A stretch of 35,616 nucleotides of DNA, from positions 1 through 35,616 of the forward strand of contig NZ_JABBXF010000106.1 in assembly GCF_013030945.1 (NCBI RefSeq), in the 5' to 3' direction. The position numbers and the translations under genes are program-made. The notes under the pieces were generated by a model. That model was not told the origin of the DNA. It saw only the letters and a list, made by a program, of their open reading frames with translations, and made no database searches. Of the stretch, positions 1 to 8,269 are shown in pieces. Numbering within the stretch: the stretch's first letter is position 1; every line of letters begins with the position of its first letter. The stretch comes from Streptomyces morookaense. GTDB taxonomy: Bacteria; Actinomycetota; Actinomycetes; Streptomycetales; Streptomycetaceae.

Positions 1-2
1 CG

Positions 3-2090
3 GGTGCCCCGGCGGCGGCCCAGGGCAACAAGCCGCCGCTGCCGAAGCGCGGCGCCCCCGGCTCGTCCGCCCCGTGGCGCGGCGGCCCGCCGGCCGGCAT
101 GAGCAGCGGCTCCCTGTGGGAGAAGGGCGCCCCCGGCCGCTCCGTGGGCTCGGGCGACGCACCGTACGTGGGCGGCCCCGGGGACGGCCCTGCGGGCGGC
201 CCGGCCGGTGCGGGCATGGGCATGGGTGCCGCACCCATGGCCGGTGACCCGTCGGCGACCGGTGCCACGCCGTGGCAGGAGCCGGCCGGTCAGGCCGACG
301 ACTGGCCTGTGCAGGGCATGGGCGCGAACGGCGCGATGGGCGCTGCGCCGATGGCGGGCGACCCCTCCACGACCGGTGCGACGCCGTGGCAGCAGCCGGG
401 TGGTCAGGTCGACGACTGGCCGGGTGGTTCCTCGACGACCAGCAGCATGCCCGTACCCGGCGACCCGTCGACGACCGGTGCGACGCCGTGGCAGCAGCCG
501 GGTGGTCAGGCCGACGACTGGCCGGGCGGTTCGTCGACGACCAGCAGCATGCCCGTACCCGGCGACCCGTCCACCACCGGTGCGACGCCGTGGCAGCAGG
601 CGACCGGTCAGGTCGACGACTGGCCGGGTGGTTCGTCGACGACGGGCACCATGCCCGTACCCGGCGACCCGTCCACGACGGGCGCGACGCCGTGGCCGGC
701 GGACCCGTCGACCACCGGCAGCACGCCCGCCCCCGCCGCGGGCAACGGCAAGGGCTCCTGGGAGCGCGTCGGCCCGGCGGCAGGCGCGGCGGGAGCCGCA
801 AGCGGTGCCGGTGCCACGCAACAGTTCCCCGCGGCCACGCCCGGCGAGGGCGCACCGCTGACCCCGCAGGCGCCGCCCTCCAAGAAGAAGGGCGGTCCCA
901 AGGGCGGTCCCAAGGGCGGCGGAACCGTTCCGGCTCCGTCCAGCGAGACGCTGGTCAGCGGCGTGCCCGCCGCCGTGCCCCCGGCGGCCGGACAGGGGCC
1001 GAAACCGCCGATAGACAGCGGCGCGCCCCGCATCGCGGTGCCCAAGCCCAAGACGCAGGTGCCGCCGCCCCCGGCCGCGCCCAAGAGCGAGGACAAGAAG
1101 GCCGCACCCGCGGCGAAGAAGAGTGCGCCCAAGAAGAAGGGCGGCGGCCGTTCGCGGCTCGTCCTGCTGGGCGGCGGCATCGTCGGCCTGGTCGGCGTCG
1201 CGTACGCGGCCGGCCTGCTGATGGACCACGCGGACGTGCCCAACGGCACCACCGTGCTCGGCGTCGACATCGGCGGCACATCCAAGGAGGCGGCCGTCCA
1301 GAAGCTCGACTCCGCCCTGGGCAGCCGGGCCAATGCCCCGCTCCAGGTCACGGTCGGCGGCAAGACGGCGCAGCTCAAGCCGTCGGTGGCGGGCCTGTCC
1401 ATCGACACCCAGGCCACCGTGCGGTCCGTGTCCGGGCGGGACTACAACCCGCTGACCGTCATCGGCTCGCTCTTCGGCGGCTCCCGCAAGGCCGAGCCGA
1501 CCGTGGTCGCGGACGAGGAGAAGATCGGTTCCGCACTCAAGGCGCTGTCCGGCGAGACGGGCGCGGCGGGCGACGGCACCATCAAGTTCGAGCCGGGCAA
1601 GGCCGTCGCCGTCTACGGCAAGGCGCACGAGGGCCTGGACGTCGACAAGTCGGTGCAGGTCATCTCGGACGCGTACAAGGCCCGGGTGGCGGGCGGCCCC
1701 GACAAGCCGGTGGCGCTGCCCAGTTCCGGGCAGCAGCCGAAGGTGAGCAACGCCGAGGTCGACCGGATGATGAAGGACTTCGCGGAGCCCGCGATGTCCG
1801 GTCTGGTGACGGTGCAGACGGATCCGGTACACAAGATCCAGTTCGGTCCGGACCGCTCGCTGCCGAAGATCCTCTCCGTCAAGGAGGTCAACGGCAAGCT
1901 CGTCGAGAGCTACGACCTGGAGGCGCTCAAGGAGCTGTACGGGAACGCCTTCAACGGTGTCCTGATCCAGCGCGGCGACGGCACGAAGAAGCCGGTCACG
2001 CCGCAGGACGTCGCCGGGGCCCTCGGCAAGGCCCTGCGCGGCAGGACCCCGGCGGAGCGGATCGCGACGATCGCGGTCAACGGGAGCTGA
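3..2090 (+). CDS. Membrane-anchored low-complexity protein with YoaR-like (VanW-associated) extracellular domain, 5' partial
   Basis: The reading frame is open through the left edge, so the true start lies outside; the first in-frame ATG is at 99. Residues below count from that ATG. Residues 1-340 are Gly/Pro/Ser/Thr/Ala-rich and include tandem 34-residue units (GDPSTTGATPWQQ...DDWPGGSS). A Lys-rich stretch (about 325-348) is followed by one membrane helix (about 351-371, RLVLLGGGIVGLVGVAYAAG). After it come about 290 extracytoplasmic residues starting VPNGTTVLGVDIGG, which resemble the YoaR-like putative peptidoglycan-binding domain (PF12229) found next to VanW. I infer a cell-wall-facing protein with a long disordered cytoplasmic arm. 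It is followed by a strong terminator and is not coupled to the ABC operon. The domain assignment is by motif memory; the biochemical role is unknown. Confidence 0.75.
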   Translation, partial: GAPAAAQGNKPPLPKRGAPGSSAPWRGGPPAGMSSGSLWEKGAPGRSVGSGDAPYVGGPGDGPAGGPAGAGMGMGAAPMAGDPSATGATPWQEPAGQADDWPVQGMGANGAMGAAPMAGDPSTTGATPWQQPGGQVDDWPGGSSTTSSMPVPGDPSTTGATPWQQPGGQADDWPGGSSTTSSMPVPGDPSTTGATPWQQATGQVDDWPGGSSTTGTMPVPGDPSTTGATPWPADPSTTGSTPAPAAGNGKGSWERVGPAAGAAGAASGAGATQQFPAATPGEGAPLTPQAPPSKKKGGPKGGPKGGGTVPAPSSETLVSGVPAAVPPAAGQGPKPPIDSGAPRIAVPKPKTQVPPPPAAPKSEDKKAAPAAKKSAPKKKGGGRSRLVLLGGGIVGLVGVAYAAGLLMDHADVPNGTTVLGVDIGGTSKEAAVQKLDSALGSRANAPLQVTVGGKTAQLKPSVAGLSIDTQATVRSVSGRDYNPLTVIGSLFGGSRKAEPTVVADEEKIGSALKALSGETGAAGDGTIKFEPGKAVAVYGKAHEGLDVDKSVQVISDAYKARVAGGPDKPVALPSSGQQPKVSNAEVDRMMKDFAEPAMSGLVTVQTDPVHKIQFGPDRSLPKILSVKEVNGKLVESYDLEALKELYGNAFNGVLIQRGDGTKKPVTPQDVAGALGKALRGRTPAERIATIAVNGS
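357..700 (+). repeat. In-frame 102-bp tandem repeat, three full units plus a partial
   Basis: Units begin at 357, 459, 561 and (partial) 663, each opening with the codons for Gly-Asp-Pro-Ser. The 102-bp period is 34 codons, so copy-number change keeps the frame. A degenerate unit precedes at about 240-340. Units differ at a few synonymous and conservative positions (QPGGQV, QPGGQA, QATGQV). Confidence 0.9.
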
Positions 2091-2097
2091 CGGGCCC

Positions 2098-2128
2098 GGT
2101 GGCGGCGCCCTTGCGGGGCGCCGCCACC
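2098..2128. terminator. Hairpin terminator after the YoaR-like gene
   Basis: A perfect 13-bp stem (2098-2110 pairing with 2116-2128) with a 5-nt loop lies 7 bp after the stop codon at 2088-2090. There is no U-tract, as is usual in Streptomyces. It should insulate the downstream ABC/two-component operon. Confidence 0.8.
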
Positions 2129-2129
2129 C

Positions 2130-2143
2130 ATGACATCTGTCAT
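2130..2143. promoter_or_regulatory. Perfect dyad ATGACATCTGTCAT, candidate response-regulator operator
   Basis: The 6-2-6 inverted repeat ATGACA-TC-TGTCAT lies 60 bp upstream of the ABC ATPase start at 2203, in the only promoter-sized gap of the four-gene operon. NarL-family regulators bind as dimers to such short dyads and often control their own ABC transporter. That the regulator at 5139-5753 binds here is inference. Confidence 0.55.
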
Positions 2144-2202
2144 CCCCGGTTCACGACGACCGACACTGCACGTGTCGCCCGCCACCGGCGATGATGGTCG
2201 GC

Positions 2203-3156
2203 ATGACCACTACAGCAACGTTCACGGGGGAAGGGCGCCGTACCGGCGGCGCCCCCGTGGTCAGTTTCGACAACGTCAGCAAGTCCTACGGCAGCGTCAA
2301 GGCCGTGGCCGATCTCCACCTCGAACTCCACCCGGGCGAGACCGTCGCCCTGCTCGGCCCCAACGGCGCGGGCAAGTCGTCCACCCTCGACCTGCTGCTC
2401 GGGCTGCGCAACCCCGATGCGGGCCGGGTGCAGCTCTTCGGGACGACCCCGCAGCAGGCCATCGCGCAGGGCAAGGTCGGCGCGATGCTGCAGAGCGGCG
2501 GCCTGATGGAGGACGTGAAGGTCCGCGAGCTGGTGAAGCTCGCCTGCGACCTGCACCCGCGCGCGTACCCGCTCGACCGCGTGATGAAGAACGCGGGTGT
2601 CGAGGAGATCGCCGACCGCATGGTCAACAAGCTCTCCGGCGGCCAGGAGCAGCGCGTGCGCTTCGCGCTCGCCACCGCGGGCGCCAACGAGCTGATCGTG
2701 CTCGACGAGCCGACGACCGGTATGGACGTCTCGGCACGCCAGGCCTTCTGGGCCGTGATGCGTGAACAGGCCAACGAGGGACGGGCGGTGCTCTTCGCCA
2801 CCCACTACCTGGAGGAGGCCGACGCGATCGCCGACCGCGTGATCGTGCTGCACCGCGGCCGGGTCCTCGCGGACGGCTCGGCGGCCGAGATCAAGGCGAA
2901 GGCGGGCGCCCGGCGCATCGTCTTCGACCTGGAGGGGCCCATCAACGAGGCCGCCCTGCGCGAACTCCCCTTCCTGACCGCCCTGGAGATATCGGGCCGC
3001 ACGGTCCGTATCCAGTCCCACGACGCCGACTCCACCGTGCACGCGCTCTACGGGCTCGGCTTCTTCCCCCGCAACCTCGAGGTCGCGGGCCTCGGCCTGG
3101 AGCAGGCCTTCATCGCCATCACCGAAGCCGCGACCGCCGAAGAGGCAGCCCGATGA
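2203..3156 (+). CDS. ABC transporter ATP-binding protein (drug/lipid-exporter type)
   Basis: ATPase of an ABC-2 type exporter, 317 residues from the ATG at 2203. Walker A is LLGPNGAGKSST (about 50-61), the Q-loop region GAMLQSGG follows, signature LSGGQ is at 144-148, Walker B with catalytic Glu is LIVLDEP (164-170), and the switch His is in ATHYLEE (H201). An in-frame ATG at 2191 would add four residues. Neither start has a Shine-Dalgarno sequence, but GATGAT sits 7 nt before 2203 like a -10 box, so a leaderless mRNA beginning at 2203 is plausible. The stop overlaps the permease start (ATGA). With the permease and two-component system the layout matches Bacillus yvfRSTU and the linearmycin-resistance LnrJK/LnrLMN set. 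The substrate is unknown; a membrane-active compound is a guess from these relatives. Confidence 0.9.
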   Translation: MTTTATFTGEGRRTGGAPVVSFDNVSKSYGSVKAVADLHLELHPGETVALLGPNGAGKSSTLDLLLGLRNPDAGRVQLFGTTPQQAIAQGKVGAMLQSGGLMEDVKVRELVKLACDLHPRAYPLDRVMKNAGVEEIADRMVNKLSGGQEQRVRFALATAGANELIVLDEPTTGMDVSARQAFWAVMREQANEGRAVLFATHYLEEADAIADRVIVLHRGRVLADGSAAEIKAKAGARRIVFDLEGPINEAALRELPFLTALEISGRTVRIQSHDADSTVHALYGLGFFPRNLEVAGLGLEQAFIAITEAATAEEAAR

Positions 3157-3896
3157 ACACCCTGATCAAGCTCGAAATCACGCGCACGCTGCGCAACAAG
3201 AAGTTCATGTTCTTCTCGGTCGCCTACCCGGCCATCCTCTATGTGGTGATCGCGGGCGGCGCGAGCAAGGCGGAGATCGTCAAGGGCACGCACCTGACGC
3301 TCCCGCTGCTGATGATGGTCTCGATGGCCTCCTTCGGCGCCATCACCGCCGTCCTGGTGGGCAACAGCGAGCGGATAGCCAAGGAGCGCGAGAAGGGCTG
3401 GGTCCGCCAGCTGCGCCTCACCGCGCTGCCGGGCCGCGGCTACGTGGCGGCCAAGATCGCCTCGGCGGCCGTGGTGTCGCTGCCGTCGATCCTCGTCGTG
3501 TTCATCGTCGCCGCGGCCGCGAAGGGCGTGCGTTTCGACGGGGTCTGGCAGTGGTTCGCGCTGACCGGGGTCATCTGGGCGGGCAGCATCGTCTTCGCCG
3601 CGCTGGGCGTGGCGATCGGCTACCTCGTCACGGGCGACGCCGTGCGTCCCGTCACGTTCATCGTGTACTTCGGCCTGTCGATCCTGGGCGGCCTGTGGAT
3701 GCCGACCGCGGTCTTCCCGGACTGGGTGCAGAGCATCGCGAAGTGGGTGCCCACCCACGCCTACGCGGCGCTCGGCCAGGCCATCGAGCAGGGCAACGCC
3801 CCGCACTTCAAGGACGTGGCCCTGATGGTCGCCTACGGTGTGCTCTTCGCCGGTGCCGCCGCCTGGCTGTACCGCAAGGACACGCACAAGTCCTGA
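3153..3896 (+). CDS. ABC-2 type transporter permease
   Basis: Integral membrane partner (247 residues) of the preceding ATPase, translationally coupled to it by the ATGA overlap at 3153-3156. It starts with a cytoplasmic helix (LIKLEITRTLRNKKFMFFSV), typical of ABC-2 permeases, and has about six hydrophobic segments, including LTLPLLMMVSMASFGAITAV, SAAVVSLPSILVVFIVAA and VTFIVYFGLSILGGLWMPT. The conserved ERIAKEREKGWVRQLRLTALP stretch is the usual coupling helix of this family. The length is normal for a half-transporter that dimerises. Substrate unknown. Confidence 0.88.
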   Translation: MNTLIKLEITRTLRNKKFMFFSVAYPAILYVVIAGGASKAEIVKGTHLTLPLLMMVSMASFGAITAVLVGNSERIAKEREKGWVRQLRLTALPGRGYVAAKIASAAVVSLPSILVVFIVAAAAKGVRFDGVWQWFALTGVIWAGSIVFAALGVAIGYLVTGDAVRPVTFIVYFGLSILGGLWMPTAVFPDWVQSIAKWVPTHAYAALGQAIEQGNAPHFKDVALMVAYGVLFAGAAAWLYRKDTHKS

Positions 3897-3942
3897 CGGA
3901 GTGTCAATTACCGGCCCGGGTGGTGACGGGGAGACTGCGAGC

Positions 3943-5142
3943 ATGAACGAGCACGACGATCCCATGGAAAAGGTCGCGGAGAGTCCCTTCGCCCGGGTCG
4001 GCAAGGCGCCGGAGGACTGGCGCCACTTGCTGATCAAGGCCTGCTGGACGCTGCTCTACATGTCGTACCTGTACTACGCGGTGGACGACTTGAGGAGCGG
4101 CAGGCACTCGACCCTCGCCGTCCAGCTCGGCTGGATCGGGCTGGCCGCCTTCGTGGCCGGATACTTCTACCTCGTCCTCGCCCCGCGGCCCGAGGGGTAC
4201 GCGCCCCGCCGGACCGCACTGCTCGCGGGGCTGTACGTCCTCGCCGTGACGCTGACGCTGACCATGGGCGGGGCGTGGACGGTCCTGCTGGTGTACGTCT
4301 CCATCTCCAGCGGCGTGATGCTGCCGCTCAAGTGGTCGCTGCGGTCCGTCCCGTTGGTCTCGCTCACCGTCTTCGTGCTCGGCACCGTCGAGCACGCGGC
4401 CACGGTCGAGGTGCTGATGCTCGTGCTGCCCACCTTCCTGGGCGGCGCGGCGATGATCGCTGTCATGCAGATGGGCCGCACCATGCGGGAGCTGCGCGAG
4501 GCACGGGCGACCGTCGCCCACCTCGCCGCGAACGAGGAACGGCTGCGGCTCGCCCGGGACCTCCACGACCTGCTCGGACACTCGCTCTCCCTCATCACGC
4601 TGAAGAGCGAGCTCGCCGGGCGGATGCTCCCCGAGCACCCCGAGAAGGCCGCGCAGCAGGTCGCGGACATCGAGAAGGTCAGCCGGCAGGCCCTGGTGGA
4701 CGTCCGGGAGGCGGTGAGCGGATTTCGCCGCCCCACCCTGGAGTCCGAGCTCGCCGGGGCCCGTACCGCCCTCGCCGCGGCCGGCATCGCCGTGGACCTC
4801 GCCAAGGCGCCCGCCCGCCACCCGGACCTCGCGTCCGACGCCGAGGGCGCCCTGGCCTGGGCGCTGCGGGAGGCGGTGACCAATGTGGTGCGGCACAGCG
4901 GGGCCCGCCGCTGCGAGGTGACCATCGCGGAGCAGGACGACGAACTCTGCCTCACGGTCGCCGACGACGGGCACGGGCCGGGCGGCCCCTACGGCAACGG
5001 CCTGACCGGCCTGACGGAGCGCCTGGCGCTGGCCGACGGACGGCTGGAGACGGGCCCGGCGCGGGGCGGCGGCTTCCGGCTGCGGGCCTGCGTCCCGCTC
5101 TCGCGCAGGGCGGCGTCCCGGCCGCCTACCCTGTCCGTGTGA
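3943..5142 (+). CDS. DesK/YvfT-type sensor histidine kinase
   Basis: Membrane sensor kinase of 399 residues. The N-terminal half holds about six membrane helices (roughly 31-47, 60-80, 91-109, 111-128, 137-150, 155-177) with almost no external domain, so sensing is probably intramembrane. A short linker leads to the HisKA_3 dimerisation box LRLARDLHDLLGHSLS, with phosphoacceptor H208. The HATPase_c domain follows: N-box ALREAVTNVVRHS (N314), G1 box VADDGHGPG, G2 box NGLTGL. The ATG at 3943 was chosen because it follows GGGGAG after the permease stop; an upstream in-frame GTG would overlap the permease. The stop overlaps the regulator start (GTGA). Likely it phosphorylates the regulator at 5139-5753 and controls the adjacent exporter. 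Confidence 0.9.
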   Translation: MNEHDDPMEKVAESPFARVGKAPEDWRHLLIKACWTLLYMSYLYYAVDDLRSGRHSTLAVQLGWIGLAAFVAGYFYLVLAPRPEGYAPRRTALLAGLYVLAVTLTLTMGGAWTVLLVYVSISSGVMLPLKWSLRSVPLVSLTVFVLGTVEHAATVEVLMLVLPTFLGGAAMIAVMQMGRTMRELREARATVAHLAANEERLRLARDLHDLLGHSLSLITLKSELAGRMLPEHPEKAAQQVADIEKVSRQALVDVREAVSGFRRPTLESELAGARTALAAAGIAVDLAKAPARHPDLASDAEGALAWALREAVTNVVRHSGARRCEVTIAEQDDELCLTVADDGHGPGGPYGNGLTGLTERLALADGRLETGPARGGGFRLRACVPLSRRAASRPPTLSV

Positions 5143-5753
5143 CTCAGCAGATCCGCGTACTTCTCGCCGAGGACCAGTCCATGGTCAGGGAAGCCCTGGC
5201 CGCCCTGCTCGGGCTGGAGGGCGACATCGACGTGGTCGCCCAGGTGGCCAGGGGGGACGAGGTGCTGGACGCGGCCAGGGCGACGCCGGTCGACGTCGCC
5301 CTGCTGGACATCGAGATGCCGGGCCTGACGGGCCTGGAGGCGGCCGCGCTGCTGCGGCGGGAACTGCCGGCGCTGAAGGTGGTCATCCTGACCACGTTCG
5401 GGCGCCCGGGCTATCTGCGCCGGGCGATGGAGTCCGGCGCGGACGCCTTCCTGGTCAAGGACGCGCCCGCGGCCCGGCTGGCGGACGCGCTGCGCAGGGT
5501 GCTGCGCGGGGAGCGGGTCATCGACCCGACCCTCGCCGCGGCGGCCCTGGCGGACGGCGCCAACCCGCTGACGGACCGCGAACGCGCGGTCCTCACGGCC
5601 TCGGCCGACGGCTCCACCAACGCGGAACTCGCTGCGCGGCTGCACCTGTCGAACGGCACCGTCCGCAACTACCTGTCGACGGCCATCCAGAAGACGGGAG
5701 CGCGGAACCGCGCGGAGGCGGTTCGCATCGCGCGGGACAAGGGGTGGCTGTAG
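5139..5753 (+). CDS. NarL/DesR-family response regulator
   Basis: A 204-residue regulator with GTG start overlapping the kinase stop (GTGA, 5139-5142). The receiver domain (about 5-120) has the acidic pair E11-D12, phosphoacceptor D57 in VALLDIEMPG, switch residue in VVILTTFG, and K108 in FLVKDAP. The LuxR-type helix-turn-helix at about 140-200 contains LTDRERAVL and NAELAARLHLSNGTVRNYLS. It is cognate to the kinase by coupling. The dyad at 2130-2143 is its most likely site. The signal sensed is not evident. Confidence 0.92.
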   Translation: MTQQIRVLLAEDQSMVREALAALLGLEGDIDVVAQVARGDEVLDAARATPVDVALLDIEMPGLTGLEAAALLRRELPALKVVILTTFGRPGYLRRAMESGADAFLVKDAPAARLADALRRVLRGERVIDPTLAAAALADGANPLTDRERAVLTASADGSTNAELAARLHLSNGTVRNYLSTAIQKTGARNRAEAVRIARDKGWL

Positions 5754-5763
5754 CGCGCCGTGC

Positions 5764-5900
5764 GGGGAACTGCGCGACCGGCCACGATGCGCCCGCAGTT
5801 GAGGTTCCCGGGGCTCCGCCCCGGACCCCAAGGGCGGTGCGTCGGCTGCGGGCCGGTGGGGGCCGTTCGCGCAGTTCCCCGCGCCCCTTACGGGGCGCGG
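5764..5900. repeat. Dispersed palindromic element, copy A (also convergent terminator)
   Basis: Arm 1 (5764-5798, GGGGAACTGCGCGACCGGCC...) is mirrored by arm 2 (5846-5880, ...GTTCGCGCAGTTCCCC), forming a roughly 117-nt imperfect cruciform. The adjoining hairpin GCGCCCCTTACGGGGCGC lies at 5881-5898. It occupies the gap between two convergent genes. Related copies are at 14996-15168, 19012-19098, 25736-25841 and 34155-34244. Confidence 0.85.
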
Positions 5901-5912
5901 TTGGCGGCGCGC

Positions 5913-6761
5913 TCAGTTCAGCATCGCCCGCGCGGCGAGCGCCCGGTGCCGGACCGATTCCGCCACCGTCGGGTCCGCCGCCGCGAGGACCTCCGCGTAC
6001 TCCTCCATCTCCCGCGCGCCCCGCGCGAAATCGCCCCGCTCCACGAGGAGTTCGGCCCGCTCGAAGCGCAACCGCGCCGGATGGCTGGGCAGCAGGAGCG
6101 CCAGCTCCACCGCCCACAGCTGGACGTCGCTGCGTTCGGGCCGCGCCGCCGCCCACGCGCGGATGTTGTTGAGCACCCGCAGCACGATGTCCAGCGGCTC
6201 GGCCGGCGAGAACACGGACGGCGACAGCGGCGCCCCGGTCGCCCCGGCGACCAGCAGCCCCGCGTCGTCCTCGGACAGGATCCGTCCCCCGTCGAACGGA
6301 TCGACCAGTACGTGCTCGCCGTACGGGTCCCCGAACCCGACCACGAAGTGCCCCGGCAGGGCCACCCCGTACACCGGCGCCCCGGCCCGGCGGGCCGTCT
6401 CGATCCACACCACCGACAGCAGGATCGGCAGACCGCGCCGCCGCGTCAGCACCGCGCCCAGCAGCGAGGACTCCAGCCGCCGGTAGTCGGCGGGCACGCC
6501 GTGGAAGCCGCACCGCCCGCCCAGCAGCTCCCCGAGCGCCTCCGCCCAGCGCTGCGGGGACGCCCCGCGGCCCAGCGCGGGCAGCAGCCCGGCGAGGCGG
6601 TCCAGCTCGATCTGGGCGGCGTCGACGACGCACTCGTCACCCGCTTCACCCCCTTCGACGAGCGCCTCCTGCTCGACCAGCAGGCACAGCAGCGCCAGGT
6701 CGGGCCGCTCGTCCCGGGCCGCCGCGGCGAACCGCCGCCGGCGTTCGGTCGTGTCGTCCAT
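5913..6761 (-). CDS. SirB1/transglutaminase-like protein with C-terminal TPR-like helices
   Basis: A 282-residue cytoplasmic protein. The N-terminal half matches the SirB1_N (transglut_core2) pattern: GFHGVPADYRRLESS (85-99), RRRGLPILLSVVW (107-119), LPGHFVVGF (135-143, H138) and VDPFDGGRIL (153-162). The C-terminal third looks like TPR helices. I cannot point to a catalytic Cys of a classical transglutaminase, so enzymatic activity is uncertain. The ATG at 6761 has a strong Shine-Dalgarno (GGAGGGAGG). It lies 32 nt downstream of the acetyltransferase gene, probably in one operon. No specific pathway is indicated. Confidence 0.8.
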   Translation of the reverse strand: MDDTTERRRRFAAAARDERPDLALLCLLVEQEALVEGGEAGDECVVDAAQIELDRLAGLLPALGRGASPQRWAEALGELLGGRCGFHGVPADYRRLESSLLGAVLTRRRGLPILLSVVWIETARRAGAPVYGVALPGHFVVGFGDPYGEHVLVDPFDGGRILSEDDAGLLVAGATGAPLSPSVFSPAEPLDIVLRVLNNIRAWAAARPERSDVQLWAVELALLLPSHPARLRFERAELLVERGDFARGAREMEEYAEVLAAADPTVAESVRHRALAARAMLN

Positions 6762-6793
6762 GGCTGCCTCCCTCCTCCATGGTGCGGCCGTGG

Positions 6794-7777
6794 CTACGGC
6801 CGCGGCTCGCGGCGGTAGTGGTACGCGTGGTGGGTGGTGAAGCCGAGCCCGTCGTAGAGCGCAGCGGCCCCGCCGTTGCCGGCCTCGACCTGGAGATACG
6901 CCGCCGAGGCACCCTCGTCCAGCGCCTGTTGCGCCAGCCGGGCCATGATCAGCCCGCCCAGCCCCTGCCGACGGTGCTCCGGAGCCACGGCCAGCGCGGA
7001 GAACCCCGCCCACCGGCCGTCGACCACGCACCGTCCGATCGCCGCGCCGGGCACCGACGCGAACCACACCGACGGCCCGCCCGTCAGCACCGCCCGCGCG
7101 TCCCCGGCGCCGCCCCCGGCGGGCCCGTACACCGCGAGCCACTCCGCGTCCGGCTCGCGGGACAGCCGCACCGCGCCCGTGTCGGCGCCGGTGTCCGCGA
7201 CCGGCGCCAGCGCGGCCGTCTGCATCAGTGCGCTCCGCTCGACCGTCCAGCCGCGCCCCGCCAGCTCGGCGTCGAGCTCCTCCGCCTCCGGGTGCCCGGC
7301 CGGGAGCTGGAAGAGGGCAGGCAGTCCGCGCCGCCCGTACCACTCCGCGACCCGGTCCACGGCCTCCGGCAGCGGCAGCCCGGGCGAGCCGAGGCCGAGC
7401 ACCGAGTTGGCCCGGGCGGTGAAGCCGCCCGCGGCCCGCAGGGTCCAGTCGCCCAGCCGCTCCGTCTCCCGCGCGGGCCAGCCGCGTGCCGCCGTCTCCT
7501 GCAGCTCGCGCACCGTGGCCGCCGGGCCCCGGCGGCGGGGCGGAGCGGCCGGCACCACCTTGCCCGCGACGAGCGACGCCTCCGGAATTTCAACCGTTTC
7601 CCCAGTCCTGCGAGTGATCCGCAGCACACCGCCCTCCCAGGAGACGAGCTCTCCGACGGTGTCGGTGAACCGTTCCGGGGACCGGGCGGAGTCGTTCAGG
7701 CGCCGTACGGAGACCCTTTTTCCCACATCTGCCGCGGTGATCCGGACTTCCAGCCTTCCGCCCGTGGTGAATTCCAC
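6794..7777 (-). CDS. GNAT acetyltransferase with N-terminal SH3-like domain (Rv0428c type)
   Basis: A 327-residue protein with GTG start at 7777. Residues 1-80 are a beta-rich domain (VGKRVSVRRL, GELVSWEGGVLRI) resembling the SH3-like domain of M. tuberculosis Rv0428c. A linker follows, and then a GNAT fold with the acetyl-CoA loop LAVAPEHRRQGLGG (262-275) and the terminal AALYDGLGF (305-313). It transfers acetyl from acetyl-CoA to an unknown amine. It is divergent from fdxA and probably leads the operon with the SirB1-like gene. Confidence 0.85.
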   Translation of the reverse strand: MEFTTGGRLEVRITAADVGKRVSVRRLNDSARSPERFTDTVGELVSWEGGVLRITRRTGETVEIPEASLVAGKVVPAAPPRRRGPAATVRELQETAARGWPARETERLGDWTLRAAGGFTARANSVLGLGSPGLPLPEAVDRVAEWYGRRGLPALFQLPAGHPEAEELDAELAGRGWTVERSALMQTAALAPVADTGADTGAVRLSREPDAEWLAVYGPAGGGAGDARAVLTGGPSVWFASVPGAAIGRCVVDGRWAGFSALAVAPEHRRQGLGGLIMARLAQQALDEGASAAYLQVEAGNGGAAALYDGLGFTTHHAYHYRREPRP

Positions 7778-7891
7778 AGCTCTGCCCGCCCCTCTTGTTC
7801 GTCATGTGCCCGGGGAGGGAGATACTAGGTGTGGGCATCGACGACGCCGCGCTCCCGCGCGAGATTGGCCCTACCGAGGAGGAACGACAGC

Positions 7892-8221
7892 GTGACCTAC
7901 GTCATCGCGCAGCCTTGTGTCGACGTGAAGGACAAGGCGTGCATCGAGGAGTGCCCCGTCGACTGCATCTACGAGGGCTCCCGGTCCTTGTACATCCACC
8001 CGGACGAATGTGTCGACTGTGGTGCCTGTGAGCCGGTCTGCCCGGTCGAGGCGATCTTCTACGAGGACGACACCCCGGAGGAGTGGAAGGACTACTACAA
8101 GGCGAACGTCGAGTTCTTCGACGAGCTCGGTTCGCCCGGTGGCGCCTCCAAGCTCGGCCTGATCGAGCGGGACCACCCCTTCATCGCCGCGCTGCCGGCG
8201 GACATCAACCCGCAGCACTGA
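7892..8221 (+). CDS. fdxA: Seven-iron ferredoxin (3Fe-4S/4Fe-4S)
   Basis: Small electron carrier, 109 residues. Cysteines are C9, C17, C21, C25, C40, C43, C46 and C50. By comparison with Azotobacter ferredoxin I, C9/C17/C50 hold the 3Fe-4S cluster and C21/C40/C43/C46 the 4Fe-4S cluster, with C25 free. GTG at 7892 was chosen for the strong GAGGAGGA Shine-Dalgarno at 7876-7883 and the usual VTYVIAQPC start. In actinobacteria it commonly precedes dapC (M. tuberculosis Rv1177-Rv1178), as here. A stable hairpin separates the two genes. Confidence 0.95.
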   Translation: MTYVIAQPCVDVKDKACIEECPVDCIYEGSRSLYIHPDECVDCGACEPVCPVEAIFYEDDTPEEWKDYYKANVEFFDELGSPGGASKLGLIERDHPFIAALPADINPQH

Positions 8222-8231
8222 CGGCAGCCGC

Positions 8232-8269
8232 CCGCGGCCCCGTACGGCCTCCGCCGTGCGGGGCCGCGG
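8232..8269 (+). terminator. Hairpin between fdxA and dapC
   Basis: A 17-bp stem (8232-8248 with 8253-8269, one G-T wobble) lies 11 bp after the fdxA stop. No promoter is obvious between it and the dapC start at 8322, so it may be a partial terminator that makes fdxA transcripts more abundant than dapC. That is inference. Confidence 0.65.

Noticed and set aside
357..700. Regular repeats that could suggest a CRISPR array
   Set aside because: The 102-bp units are contiguous, in frame and have no variable spacers; no cas genes occur in the window.
272..2194. Long open frame (640 codons) overlapping the first gene
   Set aside because: It is the +1/+2 shadow of the real gene: Arg/Gly-rich translation with no domain, and the wrong third-position bias.
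3904..4974. Minus-strand 356-codon frame opposite the histidine kinase
   Set aside because: Antisense shadow; kinase boxes in the plus frame are complete.
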